Both the position numbers and the translations under genes were made by a program. The notes below the pieces were generated by a model, which worked only from the letters and a program-made list of their open reading frames with translations, searched no databases and had not been told where the DNA came from. A stretch of DNA of 64,000 nt from Rhabdaerophilum calidifontis (GTDB lineage Bacteria; Pseudomonadota; Alphaproteobacteria; Rhizobiales; Beijerinckiaceae), in NCBI RefSeq assembly GCF_008641065.1, contig NZ_VTRS01000001.1:186001-250000 (forward strand), written 5' to 3'. Shown piece by piece: positions 28,101 to 37,574 of this stretch. Every line of letters begins with the position of its first letter. The stretch's first letter is position 1.

Positions 28101-29159
28101 TCACGCCCGCGCCCCCGGCTGCGCCCGCGCGGCATCGAGCGGCCAGCGCGGCCGCGCCGCGACATCCAGCCCATCGACGAGGCCGCGATCGAGCCGCTCG
28201 ATTCCTGCCCAGGCGATCATCGCGCCGTTATCGGTGCAGAGCGCCGGCGGCGGCACGACGAGGCGCAGCCCGGCCTCGGTGGCGGAGCGTTGCAGGGCCT
28301 GGCGGATGGCGCGGTTGGCGCCGACACCGCCCGCGACGACGAGCGCCGAGGGTGTCCCGATCTCGCGGCGGAAGGCGCGGATCGCGACGCGCGTGCGGTC
28401 GATCACGCAATCGACCACCGCTGCCTGGAAGCTCGCGCAGAGATCGGCGATATCGGTCGCCGTCAGCGGCTCGACGGATTCGGCGGTGAGCCGCACCGCC
28501 GTCTTCAGGCCGGAGAGGGAGAAATCCGGGTCCGGCTTGCCGAGCATCGGCCGGGGCAGCGCGAACCGCTCGGGATCGCCGTCGCGCGCCGCGCGCTCGA
28601 CGGCGGGACCGCCCGGAAACCCGAGGCTCAGCATCTTGGCGACCTTGTCGAACGCTTCGCCGATCGCATCGTCGATCGTGGTGCCGAGCCGGGTGTAGCG
28701 GCCGACCTCCCGCACCGCGACGAGCTGGGTGTGCCCGCCCGAAGCGAGCAGCAGCAGATAGGGGAAATGCACGTCGTCGACGAGGCGCGGGGTCAGCGCG
28801 TGCGCCTCGAGATGGTTGACCGCCAGCAGCGGCCGGCCGAGCCCGAGCGCCAGCGCCTTTGCCGTGGTCAGCCCCACCATCACGCCGCCGATCAGACCCG
28901 GCCCGGCGGCGGCGGCGATGGCGTCGAGATCGCCGAAGCCGATCCCCGCCTCGTCCATGGCCTCGGCGATCATCCTGTCGAGCACCTCGACATGGGCACG
29001 GGCGGCGATTTCCGGAACCACGCCGCCGAAGCGCGCGTGCTCCGCGACCTGCGAGCGGATCCGGTTCGCCCGGATACGGCGCTCGCCGTCGGACCGGCGC
29101 TCGACGATCGCCGCGGCGGTTTCGTCACAGGTCGTCTCGATTCCGAGCACCAGGGTCAT
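28101..29159 (-). CDS. tsaD: tRNA N6-adenosine threonylcarbamoyltransferase
   Basis: 352 residues from [20 protein letters not shown]. The metal-binding His pair is in NHLEAH, and [24 protein letters not shown] and [12 protein letters not shown] are the classic Kae1/TsaD motifs. With TsaB, TsaC and TsaE it makes t6A37 on ANN-decoding tRNAs, which include the tRNA-Thr encoded at 34157. The first gene of the leftward tsaD-gpsA-EVE unit, divergent from hemC with a 132-base shared promoter region. Confidence 0.97.
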   Translation of the reverse strand: MTLVLGIETTCDETAAAIVERRSDGERRIRANRIRSQVAEHARFGGVVPEIAARAHVEVLDRMIAEAMDEAGIGFGDLDAIAAAAGPGLIGGVMVGLTTAKALALGLGRPLLAVNHLEAHALTPRLVDDVHFPYLLLLASGGHTQLVAVREVGRYTRLGTTIDDAIGEAFDKVAKMLSLGFPGGPAVERAARDGDPERFALPRPMLGKPDPDFSLSGLKTAVRLTAESVEPLTATDIADLCASFQAAVVDCVIDRTRVAIRAFRREIGTPSALVVAGGVGANRAIRQALQRSATEAGLRLVVPPPALCTDNGAMIAWAGIERLDRGLVDGLDVAARPRWPLDAARAQPGARA

Positions 29160-29291
29160 CGCGCCGTCTTTCGGTTGCGGATGCCGCGGCGCGACGCGCC
29201 GCCCTTGTTCGCTGTCCCATAGCGCGATAGAGCCTCGCGCGGCCGCGGGCCAGCCCCTCCATGGCCTGACGGCTGAGATTCGGACAGAAAA

Positions 29292-30236
29292 ATGGCGAAG
29301 ATTGCGCCGATCATGCGGATCGGAACCCGTGGAAGCCCCCTCGCGCTGGCCCAGGCCCGGATGACCCGCGATGCGCTCGCCGCCGCGCATGGCCTCGCGC
29401 CGGAGCGGATCGCGATCGAGATCATCACCACGACCGGGGATCGCACGCAGGACCGGCCGCTGGCCGAGATCGGCGGCAAGGGCCTGTTCACGAAGGAGAT
29501 CGACCTCGCGCAAATCGAGGGACGGATCGATATCGCCGTGCATTCCGCCAAGGATCTGCCGACGATCCTGCCCGAAGGGCTGGTGCTTGCCGGCTGCCTG
29601 CCGCGCGAGGATGCGCGGGATGCGCTGGTTGCGCCGCGCGCCGGCACGCTCGATGCCCTGCCATCCGGCGCACGGATCGGCACCGTCTCGCTGCGTCGGC
29701 AGGCGATGCTCCGGCATCTGCGGCCCGACCTGCGCGTCGAGCCGCTGCGCGGCAATGTCGAGACGCGGCTCGACAAGGCGCGCTCTGGCGCGTTCGATGC
29801 GGTGATCCTCGCCATGGCCGGGTTGCGGCGCCTCAGATTGGCGGATGCGGTGACCGAGATTCTCGACGAGGCCCGTTTCATCCCGGCGGTGGGGCAGGGA
29901 GCGATCGCGCTGGTGGCACGCGCGGCGGATCCTGCGACGCGGAACTGGCTGGCGCCGATTCTCGATGCCGGAACCGGCACCGAACTCGCCGCCGAGCGCG
30001 CCTTTCTCGCCGAGCTTGACGGCTCCTGCCGCACACCGATCGGCGGCCATGCCCGGTTGTCCGGCGGCCATCTCGCTTTCCGTGGCATCGTGCTGGCGCC
30101 GGACGGGCGCGACGCGGTGCCGATCGCGGGCGATGCGCCGGCCGCGGAGGCGGCGGCGCTCGGCCGCGCGCTCGGTCGCGAGATCCGCGCCGCGCTGCCG
30201 CCCGGCTTCATGGGCGCCGGCACTGGAGGGCCTTGA
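29292..30236 (+). CDS. hemC: Hydroxymethylbilane synthase (porphobilinogen deaminase)
   Basis: 314 residues. Motifs: [43 protein letters not shown] and the dipyrromethane-cofactor cysteine in [13 protein letters not shown]. It polymerises four porphobilinogens into hydroxymethylbilane for haem and, in this genome, cobalamin. The ribosome-binding site is weak (CGGACAGAAAA). First gene of hemC-hemD-mitofilin-hemY. Confidence 0.97.
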   Translation: MAKIAPIMRIGTRGSPLALAQARMTRDALAAAHGLAPERIAIEIITTTGDRTQDRPLAEIGGKGLFTKEIDLAQIEGRIDIAVHSAKDLPTILPEGLVLAGCLPREDARDALVAPRAGTLDALPSGARIGTVSLRRQAMLRHLRPDLRVEPLRGNVETRLDKARSGAFDAVILAMAGLRRLRLADAVTEILDEARFIPAVGQGAIALVARAADPATRNWLAPILDAGTGTELAAERAFLAELDGSCRTPIGGHARLSGGHLAFRGIVLAPDGRDAVPIAGDAPAAEAAALGRALGREIRAALPPGFMGAGTGGP

Positions 30237-30240
30237 GGCC

Positions 30241-30978
30241 ATGGCGCGGGTTCTCGTCACCCGCCCCGCGGCCGAGGCTGCGGAAAGCGCTGCAATGCTG
30301 CGCGAGGCGGGGCATGTGCCGATCGTCGCGCCGCTGCGGATCGTCGAGCCGCTCTCGGAGCCCTGGCCCTTCGCGTGGCCATTCTCACGGCCCGCCTCGC
30401 AGGCCGGCGAGAGGCCGGATGCCGTGATCGCCACCAGCCGCAACGCCTTCCGCGGCGCGCCGGCGCCGACGGGTTTGCAGGATCTTCCGGTGTTCTGCGT
30501 CGGCGCCCGGACGGCGGAGGCTGCCGCCGAGGCCGGGTTCGCGCGGATCGCCGCCGCCGCGGCGGATGCCGGGGCGCTCTTCGCGGCGATTGTCGAGGGC
30601 CTGCCGCCGCCCGCGACCCTGCTTTACGCCGCCGGCGTGCCGCGCCGACCGGAACTGGAGGCGGCGCTGAGCCGCGCCGGGTATCGGATGGCGCTCACCC
30701 TGCGCTATCGCGTCCGGCCGGCGGGTGAATTACCGGAGCCGGCGCGGGCGGCGCTGGCGGCCGCAACCTGCGACGCCGTATTGCATTTCTCGGCAGAATC
30801 CGCGCGCACCTATTTCGCGCTGGCCGGCGCTGCCGGGCTCGCCGAGGCGGCGGCGCGGCCGCGCCAGCTCTGCCTTTCGCCCGCCATTGCCGAGGCGGCA
30901 ACGCGGGCGGCGCGGCACCGGCTGGAGATCGCCGTGGCTGCCCGTCCGGATGCCGCGAGCCTCATCGCCTGTCTCTGA
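30241..30978 (+). CDS. hemD: Uroporphyrinogen-III synthase
   Basis: 245 residues starting [20 protein letters not shown], four bases after the hemC stop, with GGAGGGCC overlapping the end of hemC as ribosome-binding site. HemD sequences diverge widely; support comes from the N-terminal [38 protein letters not shown] and [15 protein letters not shown], plus its position after hemC. It closes the linear tetrapyrrole with ring-D inversion, making the common precursor of haem and cobalamin. Confidence 0.92.
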   Translation: MARVLVTRPAAEAAESAAMLREAGHVPIVAPLRIVEPLSEPWPFAWPFSRPASQAGERPDAVIATSRNAFRGAPAPTGLQDLPVFCVGARTAEAAAEAGFARIAAAAADAGALFAAIVEGLPPPATLLYAAGVPRRPELEAALSRAGYRMALTLRYRVRPAGELPEPARAALAAATCDAVLHFSAESARTYFALAGAAGLAEAAARPRQLCLSPAIAEAATRAARHRLEIAVAARPDAASLIACL

Positions 30979-31109
30979 ACGTCGGCGCGACGGGCGACCT
31001 TTTCCCGATTGACGCCCCGGCCCGATTCCGGTTCATGGACGCATGGAGCGCCGGAACCTCGCGTCGCCCGGCGCCCGATGGGCCTCACTCAGAGACGGGA
31101 ACGCGCGGG

Positions 31110-32405
31110 ATGCCTCAGACAGCGGATAACGGCGACGATCCCAAATCCGAGGCTGCCTCCGGCGCGGCGCCGAAATCGGCGCAGGGCGGGCGCACTCCGC
31201 GATCGAAATCCGCGATCGCCATCGACCTTCCCGCCGAGGCCGTGCGGGAGGTGAACGAGACGGCCGCACCGGCCGCACCGGACGTCCCGATACCCGAACC
31301 GGCTCTCTCCAATCCCGCGCCGGGCGCGGAGAAGGGGCCGGAGATTTCCACGCCGCCGCCCTCGCCCGCGCCATCCTTCCCTCCGGCGGAAGCGACACCG
31401 CGCCGCGGCGCTGCTCCGGTGCTCTTCGCACTGGCGGCGGGGCTTGCCGGCGGCTTCGCGGGCGGCGTGCTGTCGGATCGCCTGGCGCCGACGCAGGAAG
31501 CCGTCTCGGCGCGGATCGAGGCCCTCGAGCGCCGGATCGCCGCGCTTCCTCCGCTTCCGGCCGCGGCCGACGCGCTCGCCGAGCGCATCGCCGGGTTTGA
31601 GGCTCGGCTTGCCGAGGATCCGGCGGCGCTGAAGGCCCTCCGCGCGGACCTTGCCCGCCTTGACGCCGCGCTTGCCAGGGAGAGCGCCGAGCGTGCTGCG
31701 GCCCTGGAAACGCTGGCGCGACGCTCGGCGCCGGCCGGCGGTTCCGCCGGCGAGCATGCCGCGCTGGCCGGCCGGGTCGCGGCGCTGGAGGCGGGCGGCA
31801 AGGTGCTTCCGGAGCGGATCGAGGCCTTGGCCACGACAATCGCAGCGCTCGAATCCCGCCTCGCCGCACGCGCCGCGGGCGAGGCGATCGGCCGCGCGCA
31901 GGCGCGCCTCGCGGCGGTGACGCTGGCGCAGGAGGCGTTCCGTGCCGGCCGCCCTCTGGCGACGCCGCTCGATCTCCTGGCGAAAGCCGGCATCGCATCC
32001 GAAAGGCTCGCCGCGTTGCGGCCCTTCGCCGCAACCGGCGCGCCGGGCGCGCGCGGGCTGCTCGACGACCTTCGCGACGCCCGGCCCAAGGCCGATGCCC
32101 GGCCGGCGGAAGGCTCGACGCTCGACCGCCTCCGCGCCAGCGCGCTCTCGCTTGTCGAGATCCGCAAGGCCGGCGAAACGACCGGCAGCGATGATGCCGT
32201 GCATCTCGCCCGCGCCGAGCAGGCCCTCCTCCGGGAAGACATCGCCGCGGCGCTGCGCGCGATCGGTCAGTTGTCCCCGGCATCGGCGCCGGCGCATGCG
32301 GAATGGCTGAAGCGCGCCACGGCGCGCCAGCAGGCGGAGGCGGTGCTGGCGGCGCTCGGGGGCGAGGCGCTCGCCGCCCTGGCCGCGGCGGCCGGCGGAC
32401 AATAG
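31110..32405 (+). CDS. Mitofilin-like (COG4223) membrane protein
   Basis: 431 residues. A Pro/Ala-rich cytoplasmic N-terminus (1-99), one membrane segment at about 102-121 (AAPVLFALAAGLAGGFAGGV), a long Ala/Glu/Arg-rich coiled coil (about 130-270) and a C-terminal alpha-helical domain. This is the architecture of the alphaproteobacterial mitofilin/Mic60-related family that sits between hemD and hemY, thought to shape intracytoplasmic or envelope membranes. The ATG at 31110 is preceded by GACGGGAACGCG. A TTGACG at 31009 may mark an internal promoter in the 131-base gap after hemD. Confidence 0.87.
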   Translation: MPQTADNGDDPKSEAASGAAPKSAQGGRTPRSKSAIAIDLPAEAVREVNETAAPAAPDVPIPEPALSNPAPGAEKGPEISTPPPSPAPSFPPAEATPRRGAAPVLFALAAGLAGGFAGGVLSDRLAPTQEAVSARIEALERRIAALPPLPAAADALAERIAGFEARLAEDPAALKALRADLARLDAALARESAERAAALETLARRSAPAGGSAGEHAALAGRVAALEAGGKVLPERIEALATTIAALESRLAARAAGEAIGRAQARLAAVTLAQEAFRAGRPLATPLDLLAKAGIASERLAALRPFAATGAPGARGLLDDLRDARPKADARPAEGSTLDRLRASALSLVEIRKAGETTGSDDAVHLARAEQALLREDIAAALRAIGQLSPASAPAHAEWLKRATARQQAEAVLAALGGEALAALAAAAGGQ

Positions 32406-32433
32406 CAACACGCGGCGGGAGCGAGGCGGACCC

Positions 32434-34095
32434 ATGATCAGGCTGGTGCTGTTCCTCGGCGTGCTGCTCGTGCTCGCCCTTGGTCTTGCCGAGGTCGCGG
32501 ATACGCCGGGGCATGTGGTTCTCCAGGTCGGGGATACGGAATTCCGGGTATCGCTGATCACCGGTATCGGCGTGATCGCGGCGCTGACGCTGGCGCTGAT
32601 GGTCGGCTGGACCCTGCTTCGTCTGCTCCTGAGGCTGCCGAGCCTGATCGGGCTCGCGAACCGGATGCGGCGGCAGGCCCGCGGCCAGCAGGCGGTGGGG
32701 CGCGGGCTCATCGCGGTCGGCACCGGCGACACCCGGCTGGCGCAGCGCCATGCGCAGGAGGCGGAACGGCTGTTGGGGCACGAGCCGCTGGCGCTGCTGT
32801 TGCGCGCGCAGGCGGCCCAACTCGCGGGTGATCCGCGCGGCGCCGAAACCGCCTTCCGCGCCATGCTCGAGCGTGCGGATACCGCGAGCCTCGGCCTGCG
32901 CGGGCTCTATATCGAGGCGATGCGCAAGGGCGATGCAGCCGAGGCGCTCCGTCTTGCCGAGGCGGCGCTGGCGCGCGCCCCGGATTCGGCCTGGCCCAAC
33001 GAGGCCATGCTCGGCTTCCGTGCGGCGAGCGGGGATTGGAAAGGCGCGATCGCCATCGTCGATCAATCGGTGTCGCGGCGGCTGATCGGCCGTGCCGAAG
33101 GCCGGCGAAGCCGCGCGATCCTGTTGGCGGCGGCGGCGCGCGCTGTCGTCGAAACCAGCCCCGACGAGGCGCTCGCTCTAGCGCTCGACGCGCTGCGCGC
33201 CGAGCCGGGCCTCGTGCCGGCGGCGGTGGTGGCGGCGCGCCGGCTCTCGGCCCGCGGCGATTATGCCCGCGCGGCGCGCATTCTCGAAACCGCCTGGAAG
33301 ACCGGCCCGCACCCCGACCTTTCCGAGGCCTATCTCGGCGTCCGGCCCGGCGATTCGGCGCTCGACCGGCTGAAGCGCGCACGGACCCTGCGCAGGCTCG
33401 CGCCGCATGCCCGCGAATCGCGCTTCGCTGTCGCCCGCGCGGCGCTCGACGCGCGCGAATTCACCGACGCGCGCGAGGCGCTGGAATCGCTGGCGCTCGA
33501 AAAGCCGACGGCGCGCGCCTGCCTGATGATGGCCGAGCTGGAGGAGCTCGAGAGCGGCAACCAGGGGCTCGTTCGCGCCTGGCTCGCACGGGCCTCGCGG
33601 GCGCCGCGCGACCCGGCCTGGGTGGCCGACGGCGTCGTGGCGGACGAATGGGCGCCGGTCTCGCCGGTGACGGGCCGGATCGGCGCCTTCGAATGGCGCG
33701 ATCCGCCGCAGGCAAGCGAGACGCATCTGCGCGCCCGGATCGATGCCGACCGGTTCGATCCGGCGCCGGCGATTCCGGCTGCGCCAGCCGAAGCGGCGGT
33801 CCGGTCCGGGATCATGCCCGATCCGGATCCGATTCCGGGGCAGGTTCCGCCGGAGAAGGGCGTGCCGGCGAAGGATATGGCCGGAAACAGCGCCGCGGGG
33901 GCGACCATCCTCGAAGTCGAGGCGCCGCCCGCTCCTGACGCAAGCCCCGCCGAGACGCAACCGCCGGCCGAGATGGCGGAGGCGCCCGGCCCTTTGCCGG
34001 TTTTCGACCCGTTCCGGCCGGTCAATGCCGATGATCCGGGCCCTGAGCCCGGCCCGGCACCGGCCAAGACCGGCTTCCGACTGTTCGGCGGTTGA
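32434..34095 (+). CDS. hemY: HemY-type tetratricopeptide membrane protein
   Basis: 553 residues. Two N-terminal membrane segments (about 3-20 and 41-68) form the HemY_N domain, followed by TPR-like helices to about residue 380 and a Pro/Ala-rich disordered tail. This is the COG3898 protein of the hem operon, not the protoporphyrinogen oxidase also called HemY; its role in late haem steps is not settled. The gene follows the mitofilin-like gene by 28 bases and ends the operon. Confidence 0.88.
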   Translation: MIRLVLFLGVLLVLALGLAEVADTPGHVVLQVGDTEFRVSLITGIGVIAALTLALMVGWTLLRLLLRLPSLIGLANRMRRQARGQQAVGRGLIAVGTGDTRLAQRHAQEAERLLGHEPLALLLRAQAAQLAGDPRGAETAFRAMLERADTASLGLRGLYIEAMRKGDAAEALRLAEAALARAPDSAWPNEAMLGFRAASGDWKGAIAIVDQSVSRRLIGRAEGRRSRAILLAAAARAVVETSPDEALALALDALRAEPGLVPAAVVAARRLSARGDYARAARILETAWKTGPHPDLSEAYLGVRPGDSALDRLKRARTLRRLAPHARESRFAVARAALDAREFTDAREALESLALEKPTARACLMMAELEELESGNQGLVRAWLARASRAPRDPAWVADGVVADEWAPVSPVTGRIGAFEWRDPPQASETHLRARIDADRFDPAPAIPAAPAEAAVRSGIMPDPDPIPGQVPPEKGVPAKDMAGNSAAGATILEVEAPPAPDASPAETQPPAEMAEAPGPLPVFDPFRPVNADDPGPEPGPAPAKTGFRLFGG

Positions 34096-34156
34096 GACTT
34101 CGCGCGGGAAGCGGGTTGCGCGGCAGCGCGAGTCCCGCTATGGGCTACTTTCCCAA

Positions 34157-34232
34157 GCCGCAATAGCTCAGCTGGTAGAGCACGTCATTCGTAATGATGG
34201 GGTCGGGGGTTCGATTCCCTCTTGCGGCACCA
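34157..34232 (+). tRNA. tRNA-Thr (anticodon CGU)
   Basis: 76 bases including an encoded CCA. The acceptor stem GCCGCAA pairs with TTGCGGC, the D arm is GCTC...GAGC, and the anticodon stem CGTCA/TGATG (one G-T pair) closes the loop TTCGTAA with U33 and anticodon CGT at 34-36, reading ACG. The T arm contains GGTTCGATTCC. A37 next to the anticodon is the t6A target of TsaD. Confidence 0.96.
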
Positions 34233-34316
34233 ATTCTTCCCCTTTCCGGACGTTTTCCGAACTTCTCAAGCGACTGAAAGTTCTAGCAAATGCGCGCGGT
34301 TCCTTCGGGTTCTGCA

Positions 34317-35306
34317 TCAGCGCGCTGCGGAATCCGCCGCGCAAGCGTGGCTGATCGCATCGAGGCGGAGCCTGCCGGCGGTGTCGAGCTGCCCGGCGAG
34401 AGCCTGTGCCCAGAGGCCTTCCGCCTTCAGTCCCTCGACCGCGCACCGGCACAGCGCCTGGCAGCTCAGAACCTCTCCGCCCGTCGCGCGGCATTCGGCT
34501 CGGCAGGCGGAGAGGAAGCCGCGCGCTTCCGGGTCTGGCGCAGGCTGGATCGCCAGCGCGAGCAGCCAGAGCGCCCCGAACAGGATCGGCTGATGCAGCA
34601 GGTAGATTGCGAGACTGCGGCGTCCGGCCCAGGCCAGCGCCTTGCCGGGCCGGGAGACCGGCGCGGCGGTTGCGGCGGGGATATCGCCGAGCCCGGCGAG
34701 GCGGGCGAAGGCGATTCCCGCGAGCACCATGCCGAACCAGGGGAAAAGCGGCACGAAATCATTGGTCACGGGCTCGCGTGTACCGAGCCCCAGCCAGACC
34801 AGCCAGGGCGATGAGAACGCCTCGCTGCGCCAGAGCCAGGGCAGGGCGAAGATCGCGAGCGCCAGCGCGATCACGATCGCGACAGGCAGCCGCAGCGCCG
34901 GCAGGGCGAGAAGGCTGAAGACGGCGATGGCATGCAGGATGCCGAAGAACACGAAGCTTCCGGGGAACACGAGGTAGGTTCCGGCGGTGACGAGCAGCGC
35001 GCCGCCGGCGATCCGCGCCAGCCGCCGCCCGAAGGCGGGCGCGTCGAACCCGCGCCGATGCGCCAGCACAAGCCCGATCCCGGTCAGCGCCAGGAAGCTC
35101 GCGGCGATGGCGCGGGCAAAGCCCGTCCAGAGCGTGCTGTCGCGGATATCGACCGCGCTCAGCCCGAGGAAGGAGAGGTTCCAGGCGGTGTGATAGACAA
35201 TCATCGCCACGATCGCCATGCCGCGCGCAATGTCGAGCGCGGCCATGCGCCGGGTGGCGTGCGTGTGGCCTGCGACATCCCGGGGCCCGACGGCATCATC
35301 TCCCAT
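34317..35306 (-). CDS. DUF1624 / heparan-alpha-glucosaminide N-acetyltransferase-like membrane protein
   Basis: 329 residues with about eight hydrophobic segments. The opening RRMAALDIARGMAIVAMIVYHTAWNL carries the conserved Asp-x-x-R-G and His of the acyltransferase-like DUF1624 family; LAWAGRRSLAIYLLHQPILFG is the usual last-helix motif. The Cys-containing C-terminal tail (ACRAECRATGG, CQALCRCAV) extends beyond the domain. Substrate unknown. It is divergent from the lig operon and shares a 223-base regulatory region with it. Confidence 0.82.
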   Translation of the reverse strand: MGDDAVGPRDVAGHTHATRRMAALDIARGMAIVAMIVYHTAWNLSFLGLSAVDIRDSTLWTGFARAIAASFLALTGIGLVLAHRRGFDAPAFGRRLARIAGGALLVTAGTYLVFPGSFVFFGILHAIAVFSLLALPALRLPVAIVIALALAIFALPWLWRSEAFSSPWLVWLGLGTREPVTNDFVPLFPWFGMVLAGIAFARLAGLGDIPAATAAPVSRPGKALAWAGRRSLAIYLLHQPILFGALWLLALAIQPAPDPEARGFLSACRAECRATGGEVLSCQALCRCAVEGLKAEGLWAQALAGQLDTAGRLRLDAISHACAADSAAR

Positions 35307-35434
35307 GTCGATCGTCTCCCATGTCGGGCCCGGCGAGCGGAGGCGTATTCAGGGGCTTTTCCGGCCGGTTTCCGGTCGCCTCCAGAGCGGAATCCTCCGG
35401 CGGGGGGCCTGACCCGTCAGTTCGGCTCTCGGAG

Positions 35435-35457
35435 TTTCATGAAGTAAATTCATGAAA
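35435..35457. promoter_or_regulatory. Operator-like perfect inverted repeat upstream of the lig operon
   Basis: Arms TTTCATGAA and TTCATGAAA (9 bases each, perfect) are separated by GTAAA. Each arm is itself nearly palindromic (TTCATGAA). It sits 73 bases before the first lig-operon start and 129 bases from the divergent DUF1624 start, in locally A/T-rich DNA. Such a site suits a dimeric transcription factor. The regulator is not identifiable here. Confidence 0.6.
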
Positions 35458-35529
35458 TGGCGCAAACAAAGCATTTGTATTCTCAGTTCCCGGATCGACA
35501 ATCTGTCGCGCAACAACACGGAGAACGCA

Positions 35530-36243
35530 ATGGCGGGACCGCGGATCGTGTTCATGCCGGGGCTGCTCTGCGATGCCTCGGTCTTCACCGCGCAGGTTGC
35601 GGCGCTCGCGCCCCATGCCGAGATCCGCGTTGCGGATTTCTCCCGGCACAACAGCCTTGCCGCGATGGCCGAGGCGGCGCTCGGCCTGTTCGAGGGCGAG
35701 GTCGTGCTGGTCGGCTTCTCGATGGGCGGGCGCGCGGCGCTTCAGGCCGTCCGGCAGGCGCCGGATCGGGTGGCGGCGTTGTGCCTGATGGATACCGGCG
35801 CCGGGCCGGCGCGCGCGGACGAGGCGGCGGTGCGGCAGCCGCTCGTCGATCTCGCGCGGCGGGAGGGCATGCGCGCGCTGGCCGCGCGCTGGCTGCCGCC
35901 GATGCTCCACCCCGACCGCGAGGACGACCCGACGCTGATCGGGCCGCTGACCGCGATGGTCGAGCGGGCGACGCCGGAACAGCATGCGCGGCAGGTGCAG
36001 GCGCTGCTCGCCCGGCCCGACATGCGGCCGGCCTTGCCGGATATCCGCTGCCCGGTGCTGGTGATGGTCGGCCGCCAGGATCGCTGGAGCCCGCTCGCGC
36101 AGCACGAGGAAATGGCGGCCGCGATCCCCCGCGCGCGGCTGGCGATCATCGAGGAGAGCGGCCATTTCGCGCCCGTCGAGCAGCCGGGCCAGGTCAGCGC
36201 CGCGCTGGCGGATTGGCTTGCGCTGCCGCGCGCCGGAACATGA
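35530..36243 (+). CDS. Alpha/beta hydrolase, first gene of the extradiol operon
   Basis: 237 residues from an ATG with CGGAGAACGC upstream. The nucleophile elbow GFSMGG has Ser64; the acid is in GRQDRWSP and the base in ESGHFAP near the C-terminus, a complete triad. Proteins of this type cleave esters, lactones or ring-fission products. Its stop overlaps an ATG (ATGA at 36240-36243) leading into ligA, so it is translationally coupled to the dioxygenase. It may process an ester substrate or a lactone intermediate of the same pathway; this role is inferred from position. Confidence 0.85.
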   Translation: MAGPRIVFMPGLLCDASVFTAQVAALAPHAEIRVADFSRHNSLAAMAEAALGLFEGEVVLVGFSMGGRAALQAVRQAPDRVAALCLMDTGAGPARADEAAVRQPLVDLARREGMRALAARWLPPMLHPDREDDPTLIGPLTAMVERATPEQHARQVQALLARPDMRPALPDIRCPVLVMVGRQDRWSPLAQHEEMAAAIPRARLAIIEESGHFAPVEQPGQVSAALADWLALPRAGT

Positions 36244-36254
36244 AGGAGAGGGCG

Positions 36255-36593
36255 ATGGACCCCGACCGCATTCCCGATACCCCGCTCTTCGACCGGGCCC
36301 GCCAGCGCCGTGGCTACAATCTCAACAAGATGGCGATGGGGCTCGGCACGCCCGCGAACCGCGATGCCTTCCGCGCCGATGAGAGCGCCTATCTCAACCG
36401 GTTCGGGCTCAGCCCCGAGGAGAAACGGGCCGTGATGGCGCGGGATTGGCGGGAGATGGTGCGCCTCGGCGGCAATGTCTTCTACCTGCTCAAGATCTCG
36501 GCGATCGATCCGGTGCGGATGACCGAGATCGGCGCCCATCAGGCGGGAATGGATCACGAAACCTTCCTGCGCGAACGTCTGGGGAAGCGGTAA
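36255..36593 (+). CDS. ligA: Protocatechuate 4,5-dioxygenase alpha subunit (LigA-like)
   Basis: 112 residues from MDPDRIPDTPLFDRARQRRG, with AAGGAGAGG directly upstream; an ATG at 36240 would add five residues. The small helical LigA domain is recognisable in GYNLNKMAMGL, the Asn/Arg-rich middle and EMVRLGGNVFYLLKISAIDPVRM. It is somewhat shorter than the 139-residue Sphingobium LigA. The alpha subunit caps the active site of the beta subunit in the extradiol dioxygenase heterotetramer. The stop is immediately followed by the ligB start. Confidence 0.9.
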   Translation: MDPDRIPDTPLFDRARQRRGYNLNKMAMGLGTPANRDAFRADESAYLNRFGLSPEEKRAVMARDWREMVRLGGNVFYLLKISAIDPVRMTEIGAHQAGMDHETFLRERLGKR

Positions 36594-37442
36594 ATGGCAC
36601 AGCTCATCGGAGGTCTCGGGGCCTCGCATGTTCCCTCGATCGGCGCGGCGCTCGACAAGGGCCTGCGCGAAACGCCGGACTGGAAGCCGTTCTTCGACGG
36701 CACGGTGCCGGGCCGGGCCTGGTGCGAAGCCAACCGCCCGGATGTGGCGGTGGTGATCTTCAACGATCACGGCAACGCCTTCTTCCTCGACAAGGTGCCG
36801 ACTTTCGCGATCGGCTGCGCGGAGGAATACCGGCCGATCGACGAGGGCTGGGGGCCGCGCGCCATCCCGGTCTTCGCGGGTCATGCCGCTTTCGGCTGGC
36901 ATCTCGTCGACAGGCTGGTCGAGAGCCATTTCGACCCCATGATTGTCCAGGAGATCGAGGTCGATCATGGTCTGCAGGTGCCGATGGAGCTGTTCTTCGG
37001 CCGGCCGGAAACCGCGTGGCCGGTGAAGATCGTGCCGATCTTCGTCAATGTCATCCAGTATCCGATTCCCCTGCCGGCGCGCTGCTACCAGCTCGGGCGG
37101 GCGCTGCGGCAGGCGATCGACAGCTTCGACAGCGACGAACGCTTCGTGGTGATCGGTACCGGCGGGCTCTCGCATCAATTGCAGGGGAGCCGCGCCGGCT
37201 TCACCAATGCCGAGGCGGACCGCGCCTTCCTCGCCGATATCGCCGCCGATCCCGACCGTCTCGCCGCGATGTCGCGCGAGGATTACGTGCGGCTCTTCGG
37301 TTCCGAAGGCGCGGAACTGATGATGTGGCTGGTGATGCGCGGGGCGATGGACCGCGAGGTCGAGGTCCGGCACACGCATTACCACCTGCCGGCCTCGATG
37401 ACCGGTGCCGGCATGATCGTGCTCGAGAACCGGGCGGCCTGA
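36594..37442 (+). CDS. ligB: Class III extradiol dioxygenase beta subunit (LigB-like)
   Basis: 282 residues. Iron ligands match LigB: His12 in GASHVP, His59 in FNDHGN and a Glu in FGSEGAELMMW (about 236-239). IGTGGLSHQLQG contains the catalytic His conserved in this class. With LigA it would open the ring of protocatechuate, gallate or a related catechol acid at the 4,5 position. The next meta-cleavage steps (ligC, ligI, ligJ, ligK) are not adjacent; a CoA-dependent aldolase-like gene lies 17 kb away. The start codon follows the ligA stop with no gap. Confidence 0.93.
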   Translation: MAQLIGGLGASHVPSIGAALDKGLRETPDWKPFFDGTVPGRAWCEANRPDVAVVIFNDHGNAFFLDKVPTFAIGCAEEYRPIDEGWGPRAIPVFAGHAAFGWHLVDRLVESHFDPMIVQEIEVDHGLQVPMELFFGRPETAWPVKIVPIFVNVIQYPIPLPARCYQLGRALRQAIDSFDSDERFVVIGTGGLSHQLQGSRAGFTNAEADRAFLADIAADPDRLAAMSREDYVRLFGSEGAELMMWLVMRGAMDREVEVRHTHYHLPASMTGAGMIVLENRAA

Positions 37443-37500
37443 GCCCGAAAGAGGGAGGGTCGCATCCGGCCGATCATCGGAACCGGGAGCCAGCGTGCTG

Positions 37501-37513
37501 CCCCCCCCCCCCC
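37501..37513. repeat. 13-base poly-C tract
   Basis: A run of thirteen C residues between the ligB stop and the cobB stop, in an otherwise undistinguished 132-base gap. Such runs slip during replication and are also common sequencing-error sites. Confidence 0.9.
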
Positions 37514-37574
37514 GGCCGCATCATTCCTGGCTGGGCGCCTGTGCTCTCGGCCCGCGGTGCCGGCGGGGTTCGTT

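Noticed and set aside
34157-37442. tRNA-Thr as an attachment site of a genomic island
   Set aside because: No integrase, no repeat of the tRNA 3' end was seen downstream, and the adjoining genes are ordinary operons.
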